A DNA stretch of 64,000 nucleotides from Anaerolineales bacterium (lineage in GTDB: Bacteria; Chloroflexota; Anaerolineae; Anaerolineales; Villigracilaceae): contig JABWAU010000002.1 of assembly GCA_013360875.1 (NCBI GenBank), positions 1 through 64,000 of the forward strand, read 5' to 3'. This document shows, in pieces, positions 33,792-41,904 of the stretch. The notes under the pieces are model-generated. The model ran no database searches and was not told the DNA's origin. It saw only the letters and a list, made by a program, of their open reading frames with translations. The first letter of the stretch is position 1, and each line of letters opens with the position of its first letter. Made by a program: the position numbers and the translations under genes.

Positions 33792-35850
33792 AGAAATCGT
33801 CAACACACAGGCGCAAAATCCGAAAGAGGACGAGCCGCGTATTGGCGTATATGTCTGCAACTGCGGCGGAAACATCGGCGACGTGGTGAAATGCGAACAT
33901 GTCGCCAGAACGTTGGAAAGATTACCCAATGTGGTTGTCTCGCGTGACAACATGTTCATGTGCTCCGACCCCGGGCAAAAGATGATTGCGGACGATATCA
34001 AGGAGAAGGGTGTCAACCGCGTGGTGATTGGCGCTTGCTCCATTTTCCTGCACGAGCAGACCTTCCGCCGCACGCTGGAACGCGCCGGGCTGAATCCCTA
34101 TTTGTATTATCACATCGGCTTGCGCGAGCAGGTCAGTTGGGTGCATCACGGCACGCCGAAGGAAGCCACCGAAAAATCCATCCGCATGATGGCGGCTGGG
34201 ATTGCCAAGGCGCGCAACATGAAACCGCTGGAACCGGTGCGCCTGCCTGCTCATCGTCAGGCGTTGGTGATCGGCGGCGGCGTGGCAGGACTGCGCTCCG
34301 CGCTGGATCTGGCGCGGCGCGGGTTGAAGGTGACGCTCGTCGAAAAGAGTCACTACCTGGGCGGACACATGGCGCAGTGGGAGCGCGTCTTCCCGACCAA
34401 CGAAGAGGCGCGTCCGCTGCTCAAACGGCTGATTGACCAGGTGTTGGCAGAGCCGAATATCACCATCCACACGGGCGCGGAAGTGATCGGCGCGAAAGGG
34501 TACGTGGGCAATTACAACGTGACCATTCGACAAACTCCACGCGGCGTGCGCGAGACTTTCCCCAACGAACAGGAAGCCATTGACGTTTGTCCCATCAAGC
34601 GGCGGAAGCGGTTTGATTTTGGTCTCTCGACCAGCAAAGCGATTTACCGAACGTACACAGGCTGTGTACCCGAAAGCCTGGTGATTGATTGGGAGACCTG
34701 CACCAAATGCGGCGAGTGCGTCAAGGTTGCGCCGGAGGGAATGATTAACCTGGATGAAGAAGCCCAGGAATTTACAGTGGATGTCGGCGCGGTGGTACTT
34801 GCCACGGGCTTCCAGCCTTATGAACCGTTCTACGGCGAGATGGGTTGGAAGGAATTCCCCGAGGTCATCACCCTGCCGCAACTGCACCGCCTGCTGGATG
34901 ACGAAGGTCCCACTCAGGGAAAGTTCTGGTGGAACGGTCATCCCGTGAAAAACGTGGCGATTATCCATTGCGTGGGAAGCCGCCAGGTGGAGGGCGTGCA
35001 TCGCGCCCAACCCGATGGCAACGTCAACAACTACTGCTCGCGGGTGTGTTGCACTGCGTCGTTGAGCATGGCTTCGCTCATCCGCCAGAAAGCGCCCGAC
35101 GCGAAAATTTATGAAGTCTTCGAGGATATTCGCGCCTACGGACGCGGTCACGAGGATTATTACACCCGCGCCAGCAAGAACAACGTCACCTTCCTGAGAT
35201 ATTTCGCGGAGGAAATCCCCGAAGTGCGGCGCGCGGACGAGAAGGCGGAACATCCGCTGCTGGTCAAAGTCCGCGACCATCTGACCTGGGGCGAGGAAAT
35301 CGAAATCCCTGTGGATTTGGTGGTGCTGTCAGTGGGCATGATGCCCAACCCTGTGCAAGACCTGATGGAAATCTTCAAGGTCACGCCAGGCAGCGACCGC
35401 TTCCTGCTGGAAGTCCACCCGAAACTGCGCCCGGTCGAGACGGCGGTCAATGGAGTCGTCCTGGCTGGAACGGCGCAGGGTCCGATGAACATTCAGGAGA
35501 GTTGCGCGGCGGCGTCTGCGGCGGCGTCGAAAGTGTCGGCGTTGATCGAGCAGGCGAAGGTCGAGTTGGAGCCGTATGTCGCCCGCGTGGACCCGGACAA
35601 ATGTCAGGGAAGCGGCGAGTGCGTCAAGGTTTGTCCGCAGGAGGAAGCCATCGAACTCAAGACGTTCAGCGAGAACGGGAATACATTCCAGCGCGCGGTT
35701 GTCACGCCCGCCAACTGTAACGGCTGCGGCGTGTGCGTGAGCGCCTGCCCGAACCGCGCCATTGACGTGCAAGGCTGGCGGCTGGACGAGTATGAAGCGA
35801 TGGTTAGCGCCATTGCCGCCGATATTCCTGCATGGGAAGGTGCCGCATGA
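33784..35850 (+). CDS. HdrA/QmoB-like flavoprotein with altered ferredoxin sites
   Basis: A 688-residue HdrA-type protein. The N-terminal cluster region has VYVCNCGGNI and ACSIFLHEQTFRR. FAD binds at ALVIGGGVAGLRSALDLARR. The inserted ferredoxin is degraded: one site keeps only a CP, and the other reads CTKCGECVKVAP, with Ala for the fourth Cys. The C-terminal ferredoxin has CQGSGECVKVCP (Ser for one Cys) and an intact CNGCGVCVSACP. The gene overlaps its neighbours by eight and four bases. It pairs with the previous HdrA protein. Confidence 0.87.
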   Translation: MPEEIVNTQAQNPKEDEPRIGVYVCNCGGNIGDVVKCEHVARTLERLPNVVVSRDNMFMCSDPGQKMIADDIKEKGVNRVVIGACSIFLHEQTFRRTLERAGLNPYLYYHIGLREQVSWVHHGTPKEATEKSIRMMAAGIAKARNMKPLEPVRLPAHRQALVIGGGVAGLRSALDLARRGLKVTLVEKSHYLGGHMAQWERVFPTNEEARPLLKRLIDQVLAEPNITIHTGAEVIGAKGYVGNYNVTIRQTPRGVRETFPNEQEAIDVCPIKRRKRFDFGLSTSKAIYRTYTGCVPESLVIDWETCTKCGECVKVAPEGMINLDEEAQEFTVDVGAVVLATGFQPYEPFYGEMGWKEFPEVITLPQLHRLLDDEGPTQGKFWWNGHPVKNVAIIHCVGSRQVEGVHRAQPDGNVNNYCSRVCCTASLSMASLIRQKAPDAKIYEVFEDIRAYGRGHEDYYTRASKNNVTFLRYFAEEIPEVRRADEKAEHPLLVKVRDHLTWGEEIEIPVDLVVLSVGMMPNPVQDLMEIFKVTPGSDRFLLEVHPKLRPVETAVNGVVLAGTAQGPMNIQESCAAASAAASKVSALIEQAKVELEPYVARVDPDKCQGSGECVKVCPQEEAIELKTFSENGNTFQRAVVTPANCNGCGVCVSACPNRAIDVQGWRLDEYEAMVSAIAADIPAWEGAA

Positions 35851-36149
35851 CAACCAATGAAGAAAAGAAAAAACGAACTGAAATGCTGGTGGAGATGCGC
35901 AAGGAGCGCCGCGAGACGGTGCAAAGAGCGCAGGAACTTTTGAAGGCTCAACAGTCCGCCCGCAAGGCGCTGGAACGCGCCCTGACGGGAGGTCCGCACA
36001 GCGTGCCGCAACTGGCGCAAGCCGTGAACATGCCCGCGCATGAAGCGCTGTGGCACATCGCGGCGATGAAGAAATACGGCATCGTGGCGGAGGCTGGCAC
36101 CGACGAAAGCGGCGATTACTATCTCTACCGCCTGGTGAAGGAGGCGTAA
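35847..36149 (+). CDS. Small winged-helix-like protein of the Hdr operon
   Basis: A 100-residue protein with a charged coiled-coil-like N-terminal half (EEKKKRTEMLVEMRKERRE) and a helix-turn-helix-like C-terminal half (VPQLAQAVNMPAHEALWHIA, then KKYGIVAEAG and a YYLYRL strand). It overlaps the HdrA gene by four bases (ATGA) and ends one base before the next ATG, so it is an operon member. It could be a DNA-binding regulator or a complex assembly factor. No family is recognised with certainty. Confidence 0.75.
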   Translation: MTTNEEKKKRTEMLVEMRKERRETVQRAQELLKAQQSARKALERALTGGPHSVPQLAQAVNMPAHEALWHIAAMKKYGIVAEAGTDESGDYYLYRLVKEA

Positions 36150-36150
36150 C

Positions 36151-37323
36151 ATGGCTGAGCGCGTCAACCCTTATTTTCTAAAGGAACTAAAAAAATACGG
36201 GGATGTCAGAATCGAAGAATGTTTCAACTGCGGCAACTGCTCAGCCATCTGCCCGCTTTCCACCGAAGAAGACAACTTCCCCCGCCGCATGAATCGCTTT
36301 GCCCAACTGGGATTGCGCGACCGTTTGCTGGCTAGCAAGGAACTGTGGCTATGCTACTACTGCGGCGAATGTACCAAGACTTGCCCGCGTCAGGCTGACC
36401 CTGGCGAGTATATGGCATCTGCGCGGCGCTATGCGATTGCCTCGTATGACCCGACAGGTCTGGCAAAGTTACTTTACACTTCGCCTGTTCTGAGCGTCAT
36501 CTTTCTGCTCGTGCTGGCTGTTGCGATTGGATTGTTCTTCTTCCAGGCCAGCGCGCCGATGGATTTGCAGACCCTGCGCCTGTTCGAGTTCATCCCCTCG
36601 GCATTGATTCACAACGCGGGCATCATCGCGGGCGTCGTCATCGTGCTGGCGGCGCTGGTTGGGATGGTCTCGATGTGGCGGCGCACCTTTCAGGCGCTGG
36701 GCTATCCCAAAGGCACGCGCCTCGACTGGTGGGGCGCCATCTGGAAAGCCTTTGGCGTGGAAGTGTTGGGACAGTTGCGCTATCGTAAGGATTGCGAGTC
36801 GTCAGCGGTCAACAAACCCTGGTATGCCCAGAAATGGTTCATCCATGCCTCCATGCTATGGGGTTTCCTGGGTCTCTTCGTGGCGACCGCGCTGAACTAT
36901 TTGCTGGAACTGTTGAGCGTCAAGGCAACGGGGACGTGGGTGCCACTCTGGTATCCCATCCGCCTGCTGGGGACGGTTTCGGGTCTCTTCCTGCTCTACG
37001 GGACGAGCCTGGCGCTCCTGCGCCGTTTCCGCAAGGACGATACATCCTATGAAAAATCCACCTTTTCGGATTGGACTTTCCTGGCGCTGATGTGGCTGGC
37101 GGGCGTGACGGGCTTCCTGCTGGAGATTGCCGTCTATCTGCCGCCCTTTGCCTGGAGTTACTGGATGCTGCTGGCGCACCTCATCGTAGTCGGCGAGCTG
37201 CTCCTGCTGGCGCCGTTCAGCAAATTTGCCCATGCGGTGTATCGCAGCATCGCGCTCTATCTCTGGACGCTCAAGCCGCTGCCAGAAAGCGAACAGGCCT
37301 CTGCGCCTGCCGCCGCCGATTAA
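36151..37323 (+). CDS. QmoC-like membrane subunit: HdrC-type ferredoxin plus heme b-type membrane domain
   Basis: A 390-residue protein. The first 90 residues hold two [4Fe-4S] motifs of the HdrC type, CFNCGNCSAICP and CYYCGECTKTCP. From about residue 105 there are five or six transmembrane helices with His residues in places expected for heme b (FIHASMLWGFLG, LLAHLIVVGELL). This architecture matches QmoC, which links quinones to a soluble HdrA-like complex. GGAGG lies 6 bases before the ATG. It is the last gene of the MvhD/HdrA/HdrA unit; a hairpin follows. Confidence 0.87.
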   Translation: MAERVNPYFLKELKKYGDVRIEECFNCGNCSAICPLSTEEDNFPRRMNRFAQLGLRDRLLASKELWLCYYCGECTKTCPRQADPGEYMASARRYAIASYDPTGLAKLLYTSPVLSVIFLLVLAVAIGLFFFQASAPMDLQTLRLFEFIPSALIHNAGIIAGVVIVLAALVGMVSMWRRTFQALGYPKGTRLDWWGAIWKAFGVEVLGQLRYRKDCESSAVNKPWYAQKWFIHASMLWGFLGLFVATALNYLLELLSVKATGTWVPLWYPIRLLGTVSGLFLLYGTSLALLRRFRKDDTSYEKSTFSDWTFLALMWLAGVTGFLLEIAVYLPPFAWSYWMLLAHLIVVGELLLLAPFSKFAHAVYRSIALYLWTLKPLPESEQASAPAAAD

Positions 37324-37331
37324 GAACTTCC

Positions 37332-37365
37332 ATGCCCGCTGACCCTGCTCAGCGTCGGCGGGCAT
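37332..37365 (+). other. Intercistronic hairpin between qmoC-like and dsrE-like genes
   Basis: ATGCCCGCTGAC (37332-37343) pairs with GTCGGCGGGCAT (37354-37365) with one wobble. There is no T-run. It may be an mRNA-stability or processing element rather than a terminator. Confidence 0.55.
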
Positions 37366-37394
37366 AACACAAAAACTTTCAAGGAGAAAAAATC

Positions 37395-37763
37395 ATGAGC
37401 GATGAAATGCCCAAAACTGTCATCATGTGCAACCACGGCGACTCGGACAGCGTCATGGCTGCCCTGATCATGGGCGCGGCCGCGGCCGCCACTGGCGACC
37501 AGGTACTGATGTTCTTCCAGCCTGGCGCGGCGAAGATGCTGGTGAAGGGTGAACTGGAGAAATACAACGGCTTGCCCGGTCTGCCAGACCCGATCTACCT
37601 TTACGATTCCATCGTGACCCTGGATGGCAAGTTCATCCTGTGCGAACTCGGACTTCCCAACAAAGGCATCAAGAAGGAAGACCTGCGCGAAGAAGTCGAA
37701 GTCCGCATGGCGGCAGACTTCCTGCTAATGGCGGAAGGCGCGGCCAAATTCTTCTCGTACTAA
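37395..37763 (+). CDS. DsrE-family sulfur-relay protein
   Basis: A 122-residue protein with the DsrE/DsrF-like fold: KTVIMCNHGDSDSVMAAL, then the hydrophobic GAAAAATGDQVLMFF, and a C-terminal AADFLLMAEGAAKFF. Two cysteines are visible, one in IMCNHGD and one in ILCELGLPNKG; the second is near the position of the sulfur-carrying Cys in some DsrE2-like proteins. AAGGAG precedes the ATG. Next to TusA it probably receives or donates persulfide. Confidence 0.85.
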   Translation: MSDEMPKTVIMCNHGDSDSVMAALIMGAAAAATGDQVLMFFQPGAAKMLVKGELEKYNGLPGLPDPIYLYDSIVTLDGKFILCELGLPNKGIKKEDLREEVEVRMAADFLLMAEGAAKFFSY

Positions 37764-37785
37764 AAAATCATAAGGAGTAAATCCC

Positions 37786-38040
37786 ATGACTGAAGCAACT
37801 CTCACCCCCACCAAAACGATTGACGAACGCGGCAAGATTTGTCCCTACCCCGATGTGGACACGATGACCACGCTTAAGAAGATGAACAAGGGCGAAATCC
37901 TGGAAGTGCTGATTGATTATCCGCTTTCGGTAGAACGCATCCCCCGCAGCGCCGAGAAGAACGGACATAAGGTTCTCAGCGTCAAGCAGGTGGATGGTCC
38001 TGTTCACAGCATCCTCATTGAAGTGCTGGGCAATAAATAG
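37786..38040 (+). CDS. TusA-family sulfurtransferase, CPYP type
   Basis: An 84-residue TusA-like protein with active-site Cys in GKICPYPDVDTMTTLKKM. The CPYP form matches the TusA-like proteins often found beside YeeE/YedE transporters. AAGGAG precedes the ATG. It follows the DsrE-like gene by 22 bases and precedes the transporter by 58. It probably accepts sulfur imported by the transporter. A selenium role (YedF-like) is an alternative. Confidence 0.9.
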   Translation: MTEATLTPTKTIDERGKICPYPDVDTMTTLKKMNKGEILEVLIDYPLSVERIPRSAEKNGHKVLSVKQVDGPVHSILIEVLGNK

Positions 38041-38098
38041 AAACCATGTGCATGCAAAATAAATTTTGCGGCACAAAAATAAAATCAAGGAGAATGTT

Positions 38099-39166
38099 AT
38101 GACCCCCATCGTTTCTGGCTTGCTGGTAGGCGTCCTGTTCGGATTTGCCCTGCAACGCGGCCGCTTCTGCATGAACTCCGCCTTCCGTGACATCATTCTG
38201 GGGCGGGACTTCACACTGTTCAAAGCCCTGGCTGTTGCCATCCTGGTTTCAATGATCGGCTTTTCGATCATGGCAATGACGGGCATCATTACGCTTGCGC
38301 CCAAGCCATTCATGTGGGGTGCGAATATCGTCGGCGGCTTGCTCTTCGGCGTCGGCATGGTACTGGCTGGCGGATGCGCCAGCGGGATCACCTATCGCAC
38401 CGGCGAAGGCATGATGGGCGCAGTGACAGCTGTGCTGGGGTTTGGGATTGCCGGTATGATGACGGCTACGGGTATATTGAATCCACTGCTCAAGTCGCTT
38501 CAAAACACAAAGGTCATGACCGCCGATGACAAGCCCCTGACCCTGGCAAACATCGCCGGGTTGGACTTGAAAATCGTAATGCTTGTAGTGGCGGTCATTA
38601 TCATCGTCATTTGGGCTTTGCTTGCTATGCGGAACAAATCCGCCGCGCCAAGTTATGGAACCAAGGCAAAATCTCTGGGTGAAGCAGTCTTCAAGAAGGG
38701 CTGGAACTGGTTCCCCACTGGTATTGTTGTTGGCTTGATTGGCATGTTGGCGTTTCCGCTTTCCGCGGCGGCAGGACGCAACTATCCGCTCGGTATCACC
38801 GGCGGCTGGATCAACATCTTCCAATCGCTGATCAAGTGGCAAACACTGGTCGAGGATAAGTTGAAAGTCACAGCGCTCAACTGGGAAGGCGCGGAAGTGA
38901 TCGGAATTGTGTTGGGTGCGCTGGTCGCGGCATGGATCGCCGGCGAGTTTGCCATCCGCGCGCCGGAACCGAAGATCCTTCTGCAAACCCTTGTGGGCGG
39001 ACTCTTGATGGGCTTTGGCGCGGTTGTTTCCGGCGGATGCAACATCGGTCATATTTTGAGCGGCGTTCCGCAGCTCTCGATCGGTTCCATCGTTGGCGGT
39101 TTTTCTATCGTTGCCGGCGGCTGGACGATGGCGTATTTCATGTTCATCCGTCCGATGAATGCCTGA
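38099..39166 (+). CDS. YeeE/YedE (TsuA-like) thiosulfate transporter
   Basis: A 355-residue membrane protein with about nine helices and two inverted halves. Conserved cysteines of the family are visible: QRGRFCMNSAF, LAGGCASGITYRTGEG and VSGGCNIGHILSG. In TsuA these cysteines relay thiosulfate through the membrane. AAGGAG precedes the ATG at 38099. A strong terminator follows. Together with TusA it suggests uptake of thiosulfate or a related sulfur species. A selenium-linked YedE role remains possible. Confidence 0.92.
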   Translation: MTPIVSGLLVGVLFGFALQRGRFCMNSAFRDIILGRDFTLFKALAVAILVSMIGFSIMAMTGIITLAPKPFMWGANIVGGLLFGVGMVLAGGCASGITYRTGEGMMGAVTAVLGFGIAGMMTATGILNPLLKSLQNTKVMTADDKPLTLANIAGLDLKIVMLVVAVIIIVIWALLAMRNKSAAPSYGTKAKSLGEAVFKKGWNWFPTGIVVGLIGMLAFPLSAAAGRNYPLGITGGWINIFQSLIKWQTLVEDKLKVTALNWEGAEVIGIVLGALVAAWIAGEFAIRAPEPKILLQTLVGGLLMGFGAVVSGGCNIGHILSGVPQLSIGSIVGGFSIVAGGWTMAYFMFIRPMNA

Positions 39167-39190
39167 TTGACTCCCCACTGATAATTGAAA

Positions 39191-39226
39191 AAAACTGGAG
39201 CCGCAATACAAACGGCTCCAGTTTTT
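39191..39226. terminator. Rho-independent terminator after the YeeE gene
   Basis: AAAACTGGAGCCG (39191-39203) pairs with CGGCTCCAGTTTT (39213-39225) around a 9-base loop, with A-rich and T-rich flanks. It can work for both convergent genes. Confidence 0.88.
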
Positions 39227-39252
39227 GTAGGACAAAATGAATTTTGTCCTAC
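39227..39252. repeat. 26-bp palindrome, GTAGGACAAA family
   Basis: Twelve-base arms GTAGGACAAAAT and ATTTTGTCCTAC are separated by GA. The last bases overlap the stop codon of the LysR gene. Confidence 0.8.
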
Positions 39253-40172
39253 GCTTCTGGCAAGGCGAGAACATCCTCGTTTTCAGGTGCATGGATGAAC
39301 GCCCAGAACGCATCCCGCACCAGATTGGGATGTGACAACTTGCGGCGGGCGATACAAATCCGTCGTTGCAAGTTCAATCCTTCGACAGGAACATCCACAA
39401 CACAGCCCCACACCCTGGCGTAAGCCGAAGCCATGCGCGAGACAAAAGACACGCCCAGGTTGCCTGCCACAGCGAGAACAATGGCTTCGGCATTCCCCAC
39501 TTCCATCAAGACGTTCATTTCATCGAATGAAATATCGTACTTCGCCAATTCCGCCTGCAGGGTACGGCGCGTGCCAGAAGATGGCTCGCGCAAAATGATC
39601 GGCACATCAAGCAATTCTGCCGGTTCGATGGAGTCGCGTTTGGATAGCGGATGTTTCTCTGGAACTATAAACGATATGTAATCGGTAAAGAAATATTGAC
39701 ACTCCAAATCGTTTTCCCTAACCTCGCTGCTGACCACACCCAGGTCGGCATCCTCGGACAGCAAACGTGAGGTCATCTCCTGGCGGACACAGGGTTGGAT
39801 GAAAATTTGGACGCCTGGATAGCGCTGACGAAAACGCGCCGCCAGATGAGGCAGAATGTATTTTCCCGCAGTCGTCGTACATGCAATCCGCAACTGACCG
39901 ACCACCGAATCCTGCATGGCTTGCATCATTTCCTGCACCTCGGTGGACTGACGCACAATCTTGCGCGCCCAGGGCAGCAGGGTCATGCCCGCGTTGGTGA
40001 TTCGTAATTGTGCGCCTTCACGCACGAATAATTGCACATTCAATTCGGCTTCGAGATTCTGGATGTGTTTGCTGACCGTCGGCTGACTGAGATGCAGGCG
40101 CTTTGCCGCCTCGGAGCAACTTTGGGTGGCCGCGACTTGAATGAAAACGTTAAGTCGGTTGATGTCGAGCAT
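39249..40172 (-). CDS. LysR-family transcriptional regulator (paralogue B)
   Basis: A 307-residue LysR regulator related along its length to the one at 30078-30989. The helix-turn-helix is SCSEAAKRLHLSQPTVSKHI. Effector-domain parts GKYILPHLAARFRQRYPG, REPSSGTRRTLQ and GNAEAIVLAVAGNLGVSFV match its paralogue. It is convergent with the YeeE gene and marks the right border of the sulfur island. The stop codon is inside a 26-bp palindrome. The effector may be a sulfur compound, by context only. Confidence 0.92.
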   Translation of the reverse strand: MLDINRLNVFIQVAATQSCSEAAKRLHLSQPTVSKHIQNLEAELNVQLFVREGAQLRITNAGMTLLPWARKIVRQSTEVQEMMQAMQDSVVGQLRIACTTTAGKYILPHLAARFRQRYPGVQIFIQPCVRQEMTSRLLSEDADLGVVSSEVRENDLECQYFFTDYISFIVPEKHPLSKRDSIEPAELLDVPIILREPSSGTRRTLQAELAKYDISFDEMNVLMEVGNAEAIVLAVAGNLGVSFVSRMASAYARVWGCVVDVPVEGLNLQRRICIARRKLSHPNLVRDAFWAFIHAPENEDVLALPEA

Positions 40173-40250
40173 GGTAGGTTCCTAGACCTAATTTACTATA
40201 AGGAAACTGCTGTCAGCAAGGACAGATGTCATTGGATTGCATGACCCTTA

Positions 40251-41000
40251 TCAAGAACGGATCGCAGCCTTGCTGCCGTGCCTCACCGAGATGATCTCTG
40301 CCAGAATAGAAACGGCGATTTCCTCGGGTGTCGGACCACCCAGATCAAGACCGATGGGAGCGTAAACACGTTTGAACTCATCTTCACCAATTCCATCAGA
40401 GCGCAGATGATCCAAAATCGTCTTGCATTTGTGACGACTGCCAATCATGCCGATATAGCGGACGGGAGAATTGATTACCTGCCGCAACGCAGCTTCATCC
40501 GAGACGTGATCGGTCGTGATCAGGACGATGAAACTGTCCGCCGTTAAATGGACCGAGTCCAACCCTGGAACGTTTGCGCGTCCCGCCTCCGCGTCAACGA
40601 CCAGTACATCGAAGCCAGCCGCCTCGCCCATCACTTTGAGCGGACGCCCGATGTGCCCGCCGCCGACGATGATCAATTGCGGCGGGGGCAGAAAGGGCTG
40701 GATGAACACGTGCACCTCCCCACCGCACAATGTCCCGATTGAGTCGACTCCCTCTTCGGTGAGGGAGTATTTGGGAAAGCGTGGCAGGCTATCGGTCAGG
40801 GCGAGGCGGGCGTCCTCCAAAATGGCAGATTCCAATTTCCCGCCGCCCACAGTCCCTGCTGTTCTTCCGTCTTCCAGCAAGACAATCTGCGCGCCGACTT
40901 TGGCAGGCGACGCGCCCTTGACCTCAACGACAGTCGCCAACACGGCGGGCTGTTTGTTCGCAATGGCTTTCGCCAGGACTTCAATCGGATGAGTTGTCAT
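40251..41000 (-). CDS. XdhC/CoxI-family molybdoenzyme maturation protein
   Basis: A 249-residue protein. The XdhC/CoxI N-terminal domain (AVLATVVEVKGASPAKVG, then GTVGGGKLE) is followed by a Rossmann-like C-terminal domain (LIIVGGGHIGRPLKVMGEAA; YIGMIGSRHKCKTI). XdhC binds the molybdenum cofactor and helps its sulfuration for insertion into xanthine-dehydrogenase-type enzymes. GGAGG lies 7 bases before the ATG at 41000. It overlaps the Fe-S protein gene by four bases. No xanthine dehydrogenase is visible here, so the client enzyme is unknown. Confidence 0.9.
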   Translation of the reverse strand: MTTHPIEVLAKAIANKQPAVLATVVEVKGASPAKVGAQIVLLEDGRTAGTVGGGKLESAILEDARLALTDSLPRFPKYSLTEEGVDSIGTLCGGEVHVFIQPFLPPPQLIIVGGGHIGRPLKVMGEAAGFDVLVVDAEAGRANVPGLDSVHLTADSFIVLITTDHVSDEAALRQVINSPVRYIGMIGSRHKCKTILDHLRSDGIGEDEFKRVYAPIGLDLGGPTPEEIAVSILAEIISVRHGSKAAIRS

Positions 41001-41515
41001 AACATCGCCTCCAGGGTTGCCTTGCGGTCGGCAAAGGATGAGTCGGATTGCAGCGGTGGACATTCAATAAGGGATCGTTTGTGCTGGATCACCGCGACAG
41101 CAAATGCCAGACATGTGGATTCGCCGCATGCCCCGCAATTGGAGCGCGGTAACAACTCCCAAATGTCCAGGTGACGTGGGGCGCGCTTCTTTGCAGTCAC
41201 GGCGATGAGTTCGGCACGCTTCTCCCAAGTGACATTGACCGCATCTTTCAACGCCTCGAATAATTGCAAGCCCTCGGCGGCATCCACCACTTGCGTGATG
41301 TACACCTTGTCCGCGTACAACGTCATAAATCCATGCGGGCGGCGGAAGGTCAGTGTGCGCGTTTCGGGATTGTAGGCGATGACGCCAGGCAGAGTGGCAA
41401 GATAGGGTAACACTTCATCCAGCAAACGGTTCGGCTTGCCGATGACGATAATCCTGCCTGGTTCGGCGAGGCAGGGCAGGGTTTTGGTGAGGGTGATGGA
41501 ATCGAGATAGTTCAT
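40997..41515 (-). CDS. [4Fe-4S] domain protein (paralogue 1)
   Basis: A 172-residue protein with a C-terminal four-cysteine Fe-S motif, SNCGACGESTCLAFAVAV followed by IECPPL, the pattern of the small Fe-S domain found in corrinoid and CO-dehydrogenase accessory proteins. The N-terminal 110 residues include a domain with RRPHGFMTLYADKVYITQV. It is paralogous to 41894-42427. The ATG at 41515 overlaps the stop of a 19-codon ORF. It overlaps XdhC by four bases, suggesting a joint role in cofactor maturation. Function unproven. Confidence 0.8.
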   Translation of the reverse strand: MNYLDSITLTKTLPCLAEPGRIIVIGKPNRLLDEVLPYLATLPGVIAYNPETRTLTFRRPHGFMTLYADKVYITQVVDAAEGLQLFEALKDAVNVTWEKRAELIAVTAKKRAPRHLDIWELLPRSNCGACGESTCLAFAVAVIQHKRSLIECPPLQSDSSFADRKATLEAML

Positions 41516-41571
41516 TTCTTGAACAGATTGCCGCTGACCTTCAATGTGCCTGTACCAGGCACTTCGATCAT
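41512..41571 (-). CDS. Possible 19-residue coupled peptide
   Basis: ATG at 41571 opens a short frame, MIEVPGTGTLKVSGNLFKK, that ends in TGA overlapping the next ATG (ATGA). An AAAGG sequence precedes the ATG at short spacing. It might be a translational coupler or leader peptide. It is too short to support by homology. Confidence 0.3.
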   Translation of the reverse strand: MIEVPGTGTLKVSGNLFKK

Positions 41572-41577
41572 CACCTT

Positions 41578-41724
41578 TCAACCGCCTTCAAGCAGGTCGC
41601 GCGCCTTGCCCTTGAAATGCTCCCGCAGAAATTCCAACGCGCCTTCGGCATCACTGTCCATCAGGATACGCATCAACTCGATGATGTCCTTGTCTTCCAA
41701 GACAATGGTCAATGCTTTTTTCAT
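41578..41724 (-). CDS. 48-residue protein of unknown function
   Basis: MKKALTIVLEDKDIIELMRI starts this small acidic, helical protein, which ends at TGA 41578. A GGAG sequence lies 5 bases before the ATG. Codon use looks like real coding sequence (LMDSDAEGALEFLREHFKGK). It lies between the two Fe-S paralogues, on the same strand. Its first nine codons are present again in the adjacent 103-bp tandem duplication, where the frame breaks. No family recognised. Confidence 0.6.
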   Translation of the reverse strand: MKKALTIVLEDKDIIELMRILMDSDAEGALEFLREHFKGKARDLLEGG

Positions 41725-41904
41725 CACGGCTCCTGTATCCTCGTAGAACGAGATTTATCTCGTCCAATAACGGACAAAATAAATTTTGTCCTACAACGCG
41801 GAAGACAATGGTCAATGCTTTTTTCATCACGGCTCGTGTATCCTCGTAGGACGAGATTTATCTCGTCCAATAGCGGACAAAATAAATTTTGTCCTACAAC
41901 GCGG
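41699..41904. repeat. Tandem duplication, two 103-bp units
   Basis: Units 41699-41801 and 41802-41904 differ at only a few bases. Each holds the start of the 48-residue ORF and two palindromes: a GTAG(A/G)ACGAGAT-type hairpin (41743-41765; 41846-41868) and a GGACAAAAT-type hairpin (41772-41794; 41875-41897). Confidence 0.9.
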
